A DNA stretch of 25,125 nucleotides, from the NCBI GenBank assembly GCA_002316675.1, contig DCDZ01000003.1, positions 1 to 25,125 of the forward strand, in the 5' to 3' direction. Shown here in pieces: positions 1-7,354 of the stretch. A program made the translations under genes and the position numbers. Source of the stretch: Tyzzerella sp. UBA1042 (GTDB taxonomy: Bacteria; Bacillota; Clostridia; Lachnospirales; Anaerotignaceae). The notes beneath the pieces are model-generated. The model was not told the origin of the DNA. It ran no database searches and worked only from the letters and a program-made list of their open reading frames with translations. Each line of letters begins with the position of its first letter. The stretch's first letter is position 1.

Positions 1-24
1 TATATGTTCGTTTCACAGCAAAAT

Positions 25-58
25 CCCCTAGTGTAGTTTATTATCCTACATCAAGGGG
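25..58. terminator. Interrupted inverted repeat, possible terminator
   Basis: The arms CCCCT-AG-TGTAG (25-36) and CTACA-TCA-AGGGG (46-58) pair as two 5-bp helices around a small internal loop, with a 9-nt apical loop. Neither strand has a clean T-run directly after it: the minus side runs into ATTTTGCTG and the plus side reaches a T5 only at about 76. A second, very short GC hairpin (GGCC-GGA-GGCC, 99-109) followed by T6 sits nearby on the plus strand. This 170-base end region holds no gene and probably serves as a transcription end zone between the chemoreceptor gene and whatever lies beyond the window edge. Confidence 0.35.
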
Positions 59-131
59 CCTTTGTCTATTGTCCGTTTTTACTGGTTCAGTTCACTGCGG
101 CCGGAGGCCTTTTTTCACATAATTGGGATAC

Positions 132-151
132 AAAAACCACTATGTGGGTTT
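132..151 (-). terminator. Weak terminator hairpin after the chemoreceptor gene
   Basis: Read on the minus strand, AAACCCAC-ATA-GTGGTTTTT forms a short hairpin with one bulged C and ends in a T-run. It lies about 20 nt past the stop codon of the chemoreceptor gene. The stem is short and AT-rich, so it may be only part of the termination signal. Confidence 0.3.
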
Positions 152-170
152 CTATACTGGTACAAATTTT

Positions 171-2267
171 TTAATATTTAAAATCGTCACTTTCCTCTTC
201 ATAAAGCTCCAAATCCTGATCTTCCTCTGCAAGCGCGGTGTCTTCCTCATCTTCATCAGACTCCAACATGAATTTAGACAGCAAATCATTTAATAACTGG
301 GCCTGTGCCGACAATTCTTCGCTTGCCGCAGCCTCTTCCTCCGCCGTAGCGCTATTTGTCTGTACAACAGCCGAAATTTGCTCTACGCCAAGGTTTACCT
401 GTTGAATGGACTTCGCCTGCTCATTGCTTGCATCAGAGATATACTGTATGATTTCACCGGATTCCTCTGTACCATGAACAATTTCGTCCAAAGATTTTGC
501 TGTTACATCCACAATGTGGGTGCCTTTCCTGATTGCAAGCAAAGACTTTTCAATTAATGTAGCGGTATCCTTTGCGCTCTCCGCAGATTTGCTTGCAAGG
601 TTACGTACCTCATCTGCAACGACGGCAAATCCCTTTCCTGCATTCCCTGCCCTTGCCGCTTCCACTGCCGCATTTAATGCAAGAATATTCGTCTGGAATG
701 CAATATCATCAATGTTTTTGATGATTTTCCCAATTTCATTTGAAGTACGGCTAATATCTTCCATGGCAGCAATCATATGCTCCATCTGCTCCTGTCCATG
801 AGCAGTGGCTTTGGAAGACTGGGCAGCAATGTCTTTTGCCTTTGCTGCGTTTTCAGCAGTCTGCACTATTTGATCGGAAATATCATTCATTGTGGCCGAC
901 AGCTCCTCGATTGCGCTTGCCTGCTCCGTTGCCCCTTGAGAAAGGGCCTGGGCGCCGCTGGAAACCTGATCCGAACCGGAAGCAACCTGCTGTGCAGCCA
1001 AATTGATTTGCGAAAGGGTATCGCTGATCATTGCTGTTGTACTAATCAAGGCATCTTTGATGACGGCAAATTCTCCATCATAGTCTTGCTTAAATTCTAG
1101 CTTAAAATTACCGGTGCCGATTTGCTTCAGCAATGCGGCAATTTCATCTATGTATGCAATATATCCTTTCAGCCGCACCACCGTTTGATCAAAAGATTCC
1201 GCCAAAACGGATATTTCATCATTGGTCTTTACATCCAGCTGAATATCCAGATCCCCTGCCGCAATATGATTGGAAGCTGTTACCAACTTACGCAAGGGCA
1301 TCACAATCCGCTTAGAAGAAATATAAATTGCAGCGCACAGAATCAATAAAACAATGGCAAGAATGGTAAACATCATGGTTTGCATCTGCATATAAGGGCG
1401 ATTCACTTCGGATGTGGATATTGAGGAAACGACTTTCCAGCCCGTTGTACCAACGGAGGAGTTAAAGCCCATCAATTCTTCCCCGCCAAATTGATATTCC
1501 ACCACGTCCGCAGAAACAGTTTTCATGAAATTCTTTTCTTCATCGCTGGTTGAAAGGGCATCCACATTTTTCATCACCATATCCGGATTGGGATGGTATA
1601 ATATCACATTGTTCTCTGTCAGGAAGCAATAATATCCATTGTCGCCCAGCTTTAAGCTGCTTAATATTGCTTTCAGCTGGGATAACGAAATATCCACCCC
1701 AACTGCGCCCAGCATCTCTCCGTCGTCATAAATCGGCATGGTGATGGATACCACAGCCTCTCCGGTATTTGCATCAACATAAGGATCAGATAAGGACAGG
1801 CCTTTCTTCTCCATCATTTTAGTGTACCACGGACGTGCTGTGATGACCCAGTCGGGATCGGAAACATAATTGTCAGAACCAATGCACTGACTGGTATCCA
1901 GATCCCCAACCCAAGCGGACAAGATATTAATTGTATCCATGTCGGCAATCTTTTTCAGCTCATTGAGTACCGCAGGATACTTCGGCATTTCAGCCAAATT
2001 TGCGCCGGGCTTTGCCTCAGCCATAAATTCCTTAAGCACAGTGCTTGTGGAGGCCGTTTTTACAATGGCCTGGTATGTGGCAAGGTATTGGCTCACCTGC
2101 CAGGATGCACTAATAGAGCTGGCTTTTACAACTTGTGTGGATTGTTCATACAAGCTTGTTTTTAATTTACCGGAAACCGCAAAAATAAGGGCTAAAAATA
2201 ATATCAAGGACGGAACTATGGTAGTAAGAATCATTTTCCTTGCGATACTTTTTGTTATAAATTTCAT
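171..2267 (-). CDS. Methyl-accepting chemotaxis protein with dCache sensor
   Basis: A 698-residue transmembrane chemoreceptor that would pass ligand binding outside the cell to the CheA-CheW complex. Seen in the sequence: a short basic N-terminus, TM1 at about 12-32, an extracellular dCache domain, TM2 at about 298-318, a HAMP linker to about 370, and a cytoplasmic coiled coil whose signalling tip NAAVEAARAG starts near residue 532. The sensor has R145-P-W147-Y148, then DPYVD (161-165), then D192, resembling the dCache motif that binds amino-acid ligands. The C-terminus is a strongly acidic tail, and no CheR-docking pentapeptide such as NWETF is visible. I chose the ATG at 2267 because GAAGAGG lies 6 nt upstream and MKFITK directly precedes TM1. 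A TTG at 2327 has AAAGGAG 8 nt upstream and would add 20 residues. The gene is monocistronic here. Confidence 0.93.
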   Translation of the reverse strand: MKFITKSIARKMILTTIVPSLILFLALIFAVSGKLKTSLYEQSTQVVKASSISASWQVSQYLATYQAIVKTASTSTVLKEFMAEAKPGANLAEMPKYPAVLNELKKIADMDTINILSAWVGDLDTSQCIGSDNYVSDPDWVITARPWYTKMMEKKGLSLSDPYVDANTGEAVVSITMPIYDDGEMLGAVGVDISLSQLKAILSSLKLGDNGYYCFLTENNVILYHPNPDMVMKNVDALSTSDEEKNFMKTVSADVVEYQFGGEELMGFNSSVGTTGWKVVSSISTSEVNRPYMQMQTMMFTILAIVLLILCAAIYISSKRIVMPLRKLVTASNHIAAGDLDIQLDVKTNDEISVLAESFDQTVVRLKGYIAYIDEIAALLKQIGTGNFKLEFKQDYDGEFAVIKDALISTTAMISDTLSQINLAAQQVASGSDQVSSGAQALSQGATEQASAIEELSATMNDISDQIVQTAENAAKAKDIAAQSSKATAHGQEQMEHMIAAMEDISRTSNEIGKIIKNIDDIAFQTNILALNAAVEAARAGNAGKGFAVVADEVRNLASKSAESAKDTATLIEKSLLAIRKGTHIVDVTAKSLDEIVHGTEESGEIIQYISDASNEQAKSIQQVNLGVEQISAVVQTNSATAEEEAAASEELSAQAQLLNDLLSKFMLESDEDEEDTALAEEDQDLELYEEESDDFKY

Positions 2268-2451
2268 ACCAAACCTCTTCTCTGTTTTTCTCTTTTCTGA
2301 TTTCCCGCTGAAAAACAAAAGGAACAAAGCCGATGCTCCTTTCTGTTTTTAGGAATCAAAAAACTCTTTTTCTCGGGAGTATTTTAATTGATTGCAGGCT
2401 TTTCCCAGCTTATCGTTTTTGCTGACCTCCACCATACACCAAACAAGCGGA

Positions 2452-2481
2452 ATTATATAGTACAAAACTTGCCAAAACCAA
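2452..2481 (-). promoter_or_regulatory. Putative sigma-A promoter of the chemoreceptor gene
   Basis: On the minus strand TTGGTT (2476-2481) and a perfect TATAAT (2452-2457) are separated by 18 nt. This would give a leader of roughly 180 nt before the ATG. I looked for a sigma-28 motility promoter (TAAA then GCCGATAA) and did not find a convincing one. An AT-rich imperfect hairpin with loop CCGAGAAAAA lies in the leader at about 2362-2390. Confidence 0.4.
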
Positions 2482-3051
2482 AAGCTCATTCAAAAAATGC
2501 CTTCACCCCCTACATAGAAATCTCTATTTGCTTTTCAGTGAAACATCCCCGGCAAAACGGAATCTGTACAGCCAAAGAAACCTTTTTCCCTAGCCATGGC
2601 TCATTGACATAAACAACTTAAAAAGATATATGGATAAACTTATCACAATTAAAATTATTAATCAATTCTATGGATAGGAAAAATTTCTTTATCTTACATT
2701 TTCAGTCAATTTCATAATTTGCTTGACATCTTTATTGAAGCTATGCATAAATCTATCAAATTAAATTTAAAATCGCGTAATTTCAATTGGTAATAATGCT
2801 ATAATACATAATAAAAAAATCAAATTATATGTAAATTATATTTTAAATCCCCCTTTTGTAATTGCAAAATCATTACATTTTTTATATTTCCGGCTCCATT
2901 TTATCAAAAAAAATATACAAAATAGAAAAATATCGCAGCGATAGTTATTTTTGATAAGTGCTCCTATTTTCACTGAAATTTCCTTTTGTATATTAAAAAT
3001 CTAAATTATAAAGAAACCTTCCACAAAAATCAAAACTCTATGAAAATTTAT
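2482..3051. other. AT-rich non-coding stretch
   Basis: Almost 600 bases of very AT-rich sequence between the divergent chemoreceptor and DUF4491 genes. I see no credible reading frame, no tRNA or rRNA, and no known RNA fold. There are promoter-like strings on the plus strand, TTGACA (2723-2728) with CATAAA 17 nt on, and an extended -10 TGCTATAAT near 2800, but nothing recognisable follows them. A small AT-rich palindrome lies at about 2930-2945. It may be an upstream regulatory region or decayed sequence. Confidence 0.4.
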
Positions 3052-3079
3052 TTGCATAAACCAAATTTTATTATATAAT
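3052..3079 (+). promoter_or_regulatory. Sigma-A promoter for leader RNA and DUF4491
   Basis: TTGCAT (3052-3057) and a perfect TATAAT (3074-3079) are separated by 16 nt. Transcription would start near 3086, leaving about 147 nt of leader before the GTG start of the next gene. Confidence 0.65.
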
Positions 3080-3086
3080 AAAACGA

Positions 3087-3233
3087 TCGTAAAACAGCAT
3101 TAGGTTCGTACCTTGCAGGACAAACTACAAAAGGCAAAGCAATGATAAGACTATACGCAAGGAATACGGCCGCAATGGACCGGAAAATACCGAAAATACC
3201 AATTTTCTTTGCTTCACAAAAGGGGGTGATTCA
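3087..3233 (+). ncRNA. Structured 5' leader, candidate cis-regulatory RNA
   Basis: The leader contains a long-range stem: CGTACCTTGC (3107-3116) pairs with GCAAGG-aa-TACG (3157-3168), ten base pairs with one two-base bulge, enclosing 40 nt. A second pairing is possible between GCAAAG (3134-3139) and CTTTGC (3207-3212), just ahead of the ribosome binding site; together they would make a pseudoknot-like fold. The strings GGCAAA (3133-3138) and ACGCAA (3155-3160), 16 nt apart, echo conserved strands of the c-di-GMP-I (GEMM) riboswitch, but the hairpin that should lie between them is not there. I cannot assign a known class. The distance from a good promoter and the base pairing support a functional leader; the ligand, if any, is unknown. 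Confidence 0.4.
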
Positions 3234-3512
3234 GTGCAAGGAATACTTGTTGGGCTCTGCTCATTTTTGCTGATTGGACTCTTTCATCCCATTGTAATTA
3301 AAGCAGAATACTATTTTACCAAGGGCATTTATCCTATATTTATTCTAGCAGGCATTCTTTGCCTAATAGCGGCTTTATATGTACATAGCCAATTCTTTTC
3401 TTCTTTACTGGGTGTTGGAGGATTTTCATGCTTCTGGAGCATAAAAGAGCTTTTCGAGCAGGAAAAAAGAGTCGAAAAAGGGTGGTTTCCCAGGAATTCA
3501 AAGCGAAAATAA
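3234..3512 (+). CDS. DUF4491 family small membrane protein
   Basis: A 92-residue protein that I recognise as DUF4491, a family of unknown function. The hallmark segments are GLFHPIVIKAEYYF (15-28) and FSCFWSIKELFEQ (64-76), followed by a basic tail containing GWFPRNSKR. Three hydrophobic stretches, about 2-22, 33-50 and 54-70, suggest membrane insertion. Translation starts at GTG: AGGGGGTGA (3221-3229) is a strong ribosome binding site four to five nt upstream. The gene stands alone on the plus strand behind its own promoter and a structured leader, and two hairpins follow it. Its neighbours on both sides run in the opposite direction, so context does not reveal its role. Family assignment is from memory of the conserved motifs; the function is unknown. 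Confidence 0.85.
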   Translation: MQGILVGLCSFLLIGLFHPIVIKAEYYFTKGIYPIFILAGILCLIAALYVHSQFFSSLLGVGGFSCFWSIKELFEQEKRVEKGWFPRNSKRK

Positions 3513-3650
3513 ATGAAAACTATAGCTGTATTTAGAAAATCACCTCCCATGCATCAGACAAGAAAAGTAATTTCTTCTTTTATGTACTCCCGCCCGCACA
3601 AAGGCTGGAGCAATACAAAAGCAGTGCCTCATGATGGCTGTGGAAAAGCT

Positions 3651-3689
3651 AAGAACCGCCGTAGGATTTTATATCCTGCAGCGGTTCTT
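3651..3689. terminator. Long hairpin between converging genes
   Basis: The arms at 3651-3667 and 3673-3689 match over 17 positions with one mismatch and one G-U pair; the outer nine, AAGAACCGC/GCGGTTCTT, are perfect. The loop is TTTAT. Neither side has a proper T-run (minus continues AGCTTTTCC). It lies between DUF4491 (plus) and the sstT gene (minus), so it probably stops transcription from both sides. Confidence 0.55.
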
Positions 3690-3717
3690 AGAAGGTGAAA
3701 ATTTCATCATAAACACA

Positions 3718-3737
3718 GGTGTACACACACCGTTTTT
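3718..3737 (+). terminator. Short plus-strand terminator
   Basis: GGTGT-ACAC-ACACC followed by G and five T residues. It is small but has the normal order of stem and T-tract for plus-strand transcripts leaving the DUF4491 gene. Confidence 0.4.
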
Positions 3738-3816
3738 CCATTTATAAATAACATCATTGTTGATACATCAAAACTGCCGTCGTACAACCACATACGAATT
3801 TATTGTGCAATAAAAA

Positions 3817-5040
3817 TTACCACCGAATCGGCTTTCCTACTTTTTTCCACTGTCTGAATTCTGCAGCAGCAGTAAACAATGCATCTGTGGAAGAATTCAG
3901 GCCTGTCTCGAAAGAATCCTGTATTACGCCGATAATAAAGCCCACACCTACTACCTGCATTGCAATATCATTGGAAATACCAAATAAGGAGCAAGCCAGA
4001 GGAATCAGCAATAAGGAACCCCCGGCAACACCGGATGCACCACAAGCAGAAATAGCGGCTATGATACTTAATACAATTGCAGTGGGAATATCAACGGTAT
4101 AGCCTAATGTATTTACTGTTGCCAGTGTCATAACAGTGATGGTAATTGCGGCTCCCGCCATGTTAATGGTTGCTCCCAGAGGGATAGAAACAGAATAATT
4201 ATCTTCATCCAAGCCCAAGGATTCGCAAAGCGCCATGTTTACAGGAATATTGGCAGCTGAGCTACGGGTAAAGAACGCTGTAATAAAGCTGTCTTTCAGA
4301 CATTTAAATACCAATGGATAGGGATTTTGCTTGATATTTAAAAATACAATAATCGGGTTTACAATTAATGCAATGACGATCATACACCCTACCAATAAAA
4401 TCAAAAGCTTTCCGTAGTCTTTAAAAATTCCCAGACCACTTGTAGAAACCGTTGTAAATACAAGGCCTAAAATACCGAAGGGTGCAAAGCTGATAACCCA
4501 TCTCACTGCTTGAGAAACACCATCCGCAAAATTGCCCAACATTGTTTTTGTTGTATCTGCAGAATGCTTCAAAGCTAAACCAAAAACAACAGCCCAAGCC
4601 AAAATACCAATATAATTTGCCGTTGAGATGGATGTAATGGGGTTTTGAACCACGTTCAAAAGCAAAGTTTTGATTACCTCTCCAACGCCCTCCGGAGGGG
4701 TACCGCTCTGAACTGCATCCGGCAAGGTTAAGGATACGGGGAATAAGAAGCTTGCAATAACAGCTACAACCGCTGCTGCAAATGTACCAATTAAATATAA
4801 AACAATTACGGAGCCCATATTTGTTTTTGAACCCTCTTTATGCTGGGCTAAAGAGCTCATTACCAGAAAGAACACCAGAACCGGCGCAACACCCTTTAAT
4901 GCGCCAACAAATAAATCTCCTAAAATACCGATGACTGCCACGGAAGGGATAACCGTACCAAGAATGGCACCGATAATCAAACCTGTTATAATACGCTTTA
5001 CTAGGCTGATAGAATTCCATTTTTGAAATAAACTATTCAT
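3817..5040 (-). CDS. sstT: Serine/threonine:sodium symporter SstT
   Basis: A 407-residue integral membrane protein of the dicarboxylate/amino acid:cation symporter (DAACS) family, best matching SstT, which imports L-serine and L-threonine with sodium. Visible family marks are the re-entrant loop segment RSSAANIP (259-266), the substrate/cation motif NMAG (293-296) and the second hairpin GASGVAGG (334-341), among many hydrophobic helices. Length is normal for SstT. The ATG has AGGAG about 9 nt upstream. It lies 68 bp after the serine dehydratase alpha-subunit gene on the same strand, so it is probably the last gene of the serine-use cluster: import plus deamination. The SstT identity rather than another DAACS member rests on overall similarity and on this neighbourhood. 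Confidence 0.93.
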   Translation of the reverse strand: MNSLFQKWNSISLVKRIITGLIIGAILGTVIPSVAVIGILGDLFVGALKGVAPVLVFFLVMSSLAQHKEGSKTNMGSVIVLYLIGTFAAAVVAVIASFLFPVSLTLPDAVQSGTPPEGVGEVIKTLLLNVVQNPITSISTANYIGILAWAVVFGLALKHSADTTKTMLGNFADGVSQAVRWVISFAPFGILGLVFTTVSTSGLGIFKDYGKLLILLVGCMIVIALIVNPIIVFLNIKQNPYPLVFKCLKDSFITAFFTRSSAANIPVNMALCESLGLDEDNYSVSIPLGATINMAGAAITITVMTLATVNTLGYTVDIPTAIVLSIIAAISACGASGVAGGSLLLIPLACSLFGISNDIAMQVVGVGFIIGVIQDSFETGLNSSTDALFTAAAEFRQWKKVGKPIRW

Positions 5041-5108
5041 CTCATCATTCTCCTATTTTTTTAATATTATTATGCCAGTAACTATGGTTGTACAAACGCA
5101 AAACGAAA

Positions 5109-5987
5109 TTAGCAATGACCAAACACCTTTTCACACAGTTTTTTACCCGTTGGCGTTGCCGCCAGGCCGCCCTCTGCAGTTTCTCTTAATGCGGGAGACA
5201 TGGCGTCTCCAATTTTTTTCATAGCATAAATCACTTCATCCGCGGGAATTGCACTTTCTATGCCCGCCAAAGCCAATTCTGCCGCCACAAAGGCATTTGC
5301 AACCCCCATGGCATTTCTCTTGATGCAGGGAATTTCAACCAAGCCCGCAACGGGATCGCACACCAGGCCCAAAATATTTTTCAAGGCAATGGCACAGGCG
5401 TGCTCACTTTGTTTGGGTGAACCGCCGCAAAGCTCAACCAAGGCTGCCGCCGCCATGGCACTTGCAGCACCGCATTCCGCCTGACAGCCCCCTTCCGCAC
5501 CGGCGATGCTTGCTTTATTGGCAATGACCAAGCCCACTGCAGATGCCGTGAACAAAGAAAGTGCCACCTTCTCATAAGGAATATTTTTATCCTCTGCAAT
5601 GGTCAGCAAGGCCGCAGGCAAAATGCCGCAGCTTCCTGCGGTAGGCGCCGCCACAATTTTACCCATGCACGCATTTGTTTGGGAAACAGCAAGGGCTTTC
5701 ACCATTGCACTCCCAAAAATCTTACCGCAAATATTTTTATCCGCCTTTACAGCCTCATTCATTTTATAAGCATCTCCGCCCGTAAGGCCGCTGGCAGAAC
5801 GCTTTTCTGCGTCCAAGCCGTTTTCCACAGAGTCACGCATCACCGTCAAGGCTCGCTCCATGTTCTCCAACAGCGCAGCCTCCTCGGTTTCTGCCGTCTC
5901 AGCCTGATCTTTTAAAATCAGCCTGCATAAAGGCATATTCTGCTCCTCCGCTTGAACTACCAAAGCTGACAAAGAATCATATTTCAT
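5109..5987 (-). CDS. sdaAA: L-serine dehydratase, iron-sulfur type, alpha subunit
   Basis: The catalytic subunit of the [4Fe-4S] L-serine ammonia-lyase, which converts serine to pyruvate and ammonia in the cytosol. The 292 residues contain APTAGSCGILPAAL (114-127), GAEGGCQAECGA (163-174) and CDPVAGLVEIPC (210-221). Cysteines 168, 210 and 221 have spacings of 42 and 11, the same as the three cluster ligands reported for the single-chain Legionella enzyme (C343, C385, C396), so they are the likely cluster ligands. The start is an ATG with AAAAGGGG 8 nt upstream. The gene follows sdaAB after an unusually wide gap of about 173 bp, which carries a putative promoter with paired palindromes, so the two subunits may be partly controlled apart. 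Confidence 0.96.
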   Translation of the reverse strand: MKYDSLSALVVQAEEQNMPLCRLILKDQAETAETEEAALLENMERALTVMRDSVENGLDAEKRSASGLTGGDAYKMNEAVKADKNICGKIFGSAMVKALAVSQTNACMGKIVAAPTAGSCGILPAALLTIAEDKNIPYEKVALSLFTASAVGLVIANKASIAGAEGGCQAECGAASAMAAAALVELCGGSPKQSEHACAIALKNILGLVCDPVAGLVEIPCIKRNAMGVANAFVAAELALAGIESAIPADEVIYAMKKIGDAMSPALRETAEGGLAATPTGKKLCEKVFGHC

Positions 5988-6005
5988 CTATAAACCCCTT
6001 TTCCA

Positions 6006-6038
6006 GATATGTTATATCCACGATATGGTATATCACAA
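6006..6038 (-). promoter_or_regulatory. Promoter with paired palindromic operators before sdaAA
   Basis: Two 13-bp palindromes, GATATGTTATATC (6006-6018) and GATATGGTATATC (6022-6034), differ at a single central base and have centres 16 bp apart. Read on the minus strand, TTGTGA (6033-6038) and TATAAC (6011-6016) form a possible promoter with a 16-nt spacer; the -10 lies inside the first palindrome and the second fills the spacer. The start of transcription would fall about 16 nt before the sdaAA ATG. A small hairpin (ATTGCT/AGCAAT, 6056-6074) lies just upstream. The arrangement suggests a repressor site. The binding protein is unknown. Confidence 0.5.
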
Positions 6039-6160
6039 TCAACATAAACTTAAGCATTGCTGTTCCAAAGCAATATTTCACCGAAAATATCCGAACCATG
6101 CACCCAAGCTCATTGTTAAATGCTCCTTGCAGAAACTTGCATTCCAGAAATCGGTGCAGG

Positions 6161-6823
6161 CTAAATGGCCTTTAAAATTGTGGAGGCCAGTATATGGGGC
6201 TGCTGCAAAATAACCCCATTGATAGACGCATCAATGTTGCCATCAATTTCTATGGTCATAACCGCAACACCGCCCTTGTGATCTCTGCATAATGAAAAAC
6301 CATGAATATTCACACTGTGCTCGGCAAGAATTCTTGTTACGACAGCAATCATCCCCGGAACATCCTCATGGGGAATCACCAACGTGTCTGACTTGCCCGT
6401 AATGGAAACAATGGTTCCATTAATTTTATTGATAACAATGTTTCCGCCCCCAATGGAAGCCCCTTGTACCACAATTTCCTTTCCGTCGGCTGCTTTTAAA
6501 ACAATTTCCGCCGTGTTTGGATGGGCACCGTCAATTTCCGTCTCTTCAAAGGTGTACTCCAACCCTTCTTCCTTTGCAATCTCCAGACTTCTGCGAATTC
6601 GCTCATCATCGGTTTCCATACCTAAAATACCGGCAACAATTGCCTTGTCGGTGCCATGTCCTTTATAAGTTTTAGCAAAGGACCCGCTAAAGCGTATTAA
6701 GGCAGAACTCGGTGTCTCACCCAGAATAGAACGAGCATACTTTCCAATACGAACCGCACCAGCCGTATGTGAGCTAGACGGTCCAATCATAATAGGGCCA
6801 ATAATATCGAACACCTGCAACAA
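6161..6823 (-). CDS. sdaAB: L-serine dehydratase, iron-sulfur type, beta subunit
   Basis: The partner subunit of the [4Fe-4S] serine ammonia-lyase. The N-terminal motif FDIIGPIMIGPSSSHTAGA is diagnostic of the SDH beta domain, and residues about 147-215 form an ACT domain (start near TLVIPHEDVPGM), consistent with amino-acid sensing in this family. I chose a TTG start at 6823, giving 220 residues, because AAAGGGGGAG lies 5 nt upstream and family members start a few residues before VFDIIGP. An ATG at 6853 would add ten residues, but it would then contain the ribosome binding site in its own coding sequence. It is the first gene of the cluster, behind a strong promoter. Confidence 0.94.
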   Translation of the reverse strand: MLQVFDIIGPIMIGPSSSHTAGAVRIGKYARSILGETPSSALIRFSGSFAKTYKGHGTDKAIVAGILGMETDDERIRRSLEIAKEEGLEYTFEETEIDGAHPNTAEIVLKAADGKEIVVQGASIGGGNIVINKINGTIVSITGKSDTLVIPHEDVPGMIAVVTRILAEHSVNIHGFSLCRDHKGGVAVMTIEIDGNIDASINGVILQQPHILASTILKAI

Positions 6824-6901
6824 GCTTACTCCCCCTTTCAAATCCAACTGCATACTTTACGAAAAATATGAAATGAACTTTTTAATTGTCCTCGCAAAGC
6901 A

Positions 6902-6931
6902 ATTATATATGAACTTTTTTGTCAAAGTCAA
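6902..6931 (-). promoter_or_regulatory. Sigma-A promoter of the serine dehydratase cluster
   Basis: On the minus strand TTGACT (6926-6931) and TATAAT (6902-6907) are 18 nt apart. Transcription would begin near 6895, leaving about 70 nt before the TTG start of sdaAB. The string AAAAAGTTCAT occurs twice here, once within the spacer and once about 36 nt downstream. Confidence 0.75.
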
Positions 6932-6959
6932 TAGAAAAACCCAAAAAAGTTTGTGTACG

Positions 6960-7010
6960 ACGGACATTTTTTTCTAAGTTCGTACATTTGTTTTTATATG
7001 GCGCACATTT
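6960..7010. promoter_or_regulatory. Three phased direct repeats upstream of sdaAB promoter
   Basis: The plus strand reads ACGGACATTT (6960-6969), TCGTACATTT (6980-6989) and GCGCACATTT (7001-7010), consensus nCGnACATTT. Start-to-start distances are 20 and 21 bp, two helical turns, so the repeats face the same side of the DNA. In addition TGTACGA (6954-6960) and TCGTACA (6980-6986) form an inverted repeat. The array ends about 29 bp upstream of the -35, a usual place for an activator. The regulator is not identified. Confidence 0.5.
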
Positions 7011-7269
7011 ACAAAAACATTCGCCAAAAAAGTGAGTTTTTCATTATTTTGTTAATTTATTATGCCTATTCCCTTTTCTTTTTTTAGAATATTTTGTTGT
7101 ATCTTTATTATTGCTGCATATGCACCGAAAGAATTCTTCTTCTTCAAATTTTTCCCAATTCTTTTCAAAGCCATACATTTGTTTCAAAAGTGATTCTAAA
7201 AATACAGTATTCAATTTTTCAATAGGTTCCAACGCTGTTTCTTGGAAGAAGTTTTTTATGATAGACGAT
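7011..7269. other. Intergenic region with only a doubtful small frame
   Basis: This AT-rich stretch separates the groEL terminator from the serine cluster control region. A minus-strand frame (stop at 7044) is open into the groEL terminator at 7310 but has no ribosome binding site at any start and an odd composition, with runs of Glu, Phe and Lys. I do not call it a gene. It could be a decayed coding remnant. Confidence 0.4.
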
Positions 7270-7303
7270 AAAAAAGAGTGGTTCAGAATACACCGAACCA
7301 CTC
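7270..7303 (-). terminator. Intrinsic terminator of groESL
   Basis: On the minus strand GAGTGGTTC (7295-7303) pairs perfectly with GAACCACTC (7276-7284) around a 10-nt loop and is followed at once by six T residues. It lies about 50 nt after the groEL stop codon. Confidence 0.93.
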
Positions 7304-7354
7304 CCATCAAATTCTGTCTTTTCTATAAAACGTTTTTCAACCAAGGTTTGTTTT

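Noticed and set aside
2723..2751. Promoter-like TTGACA-17-CATAAA on the plus strand
   Set aside because: No gene or structured RNA follows for hundreds of bases and the region is so AT-rich that such strings are expected by chance.
3131..3168. Call as a c-di-GMP-I (GEMM) riboswitch
   Set aside because: Only the joining strings GGCAAA and ACGCAA match; the GNRA-capped hairpin between them does not form and the strongest stem conflicts with the known fold. Kept only as an unclassified leader.
3513..3698. Plus-strand 61-codon frame right after the DUF4491 gene
   Set aside because: It has no ribosome binding site of its own, runs through the long hairpin at 3651-3689 and shows no recognisable protein features.
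6056..6074. Hairpin ATTGCT/AGCAAT as a terminator between sdaAB and sdaAA
   Set aside because: The stem is only six pairs and is not followed by a T-run on the minus strand; mentioned only as part of the control region.
7044..7310. Minus-strand 88-codon open frame between groEL and sdaAB
   Set aside because: Its beginning lies inside the groESL terminator, no start has a ribosome binding site, composition is odd and I recognise no family.
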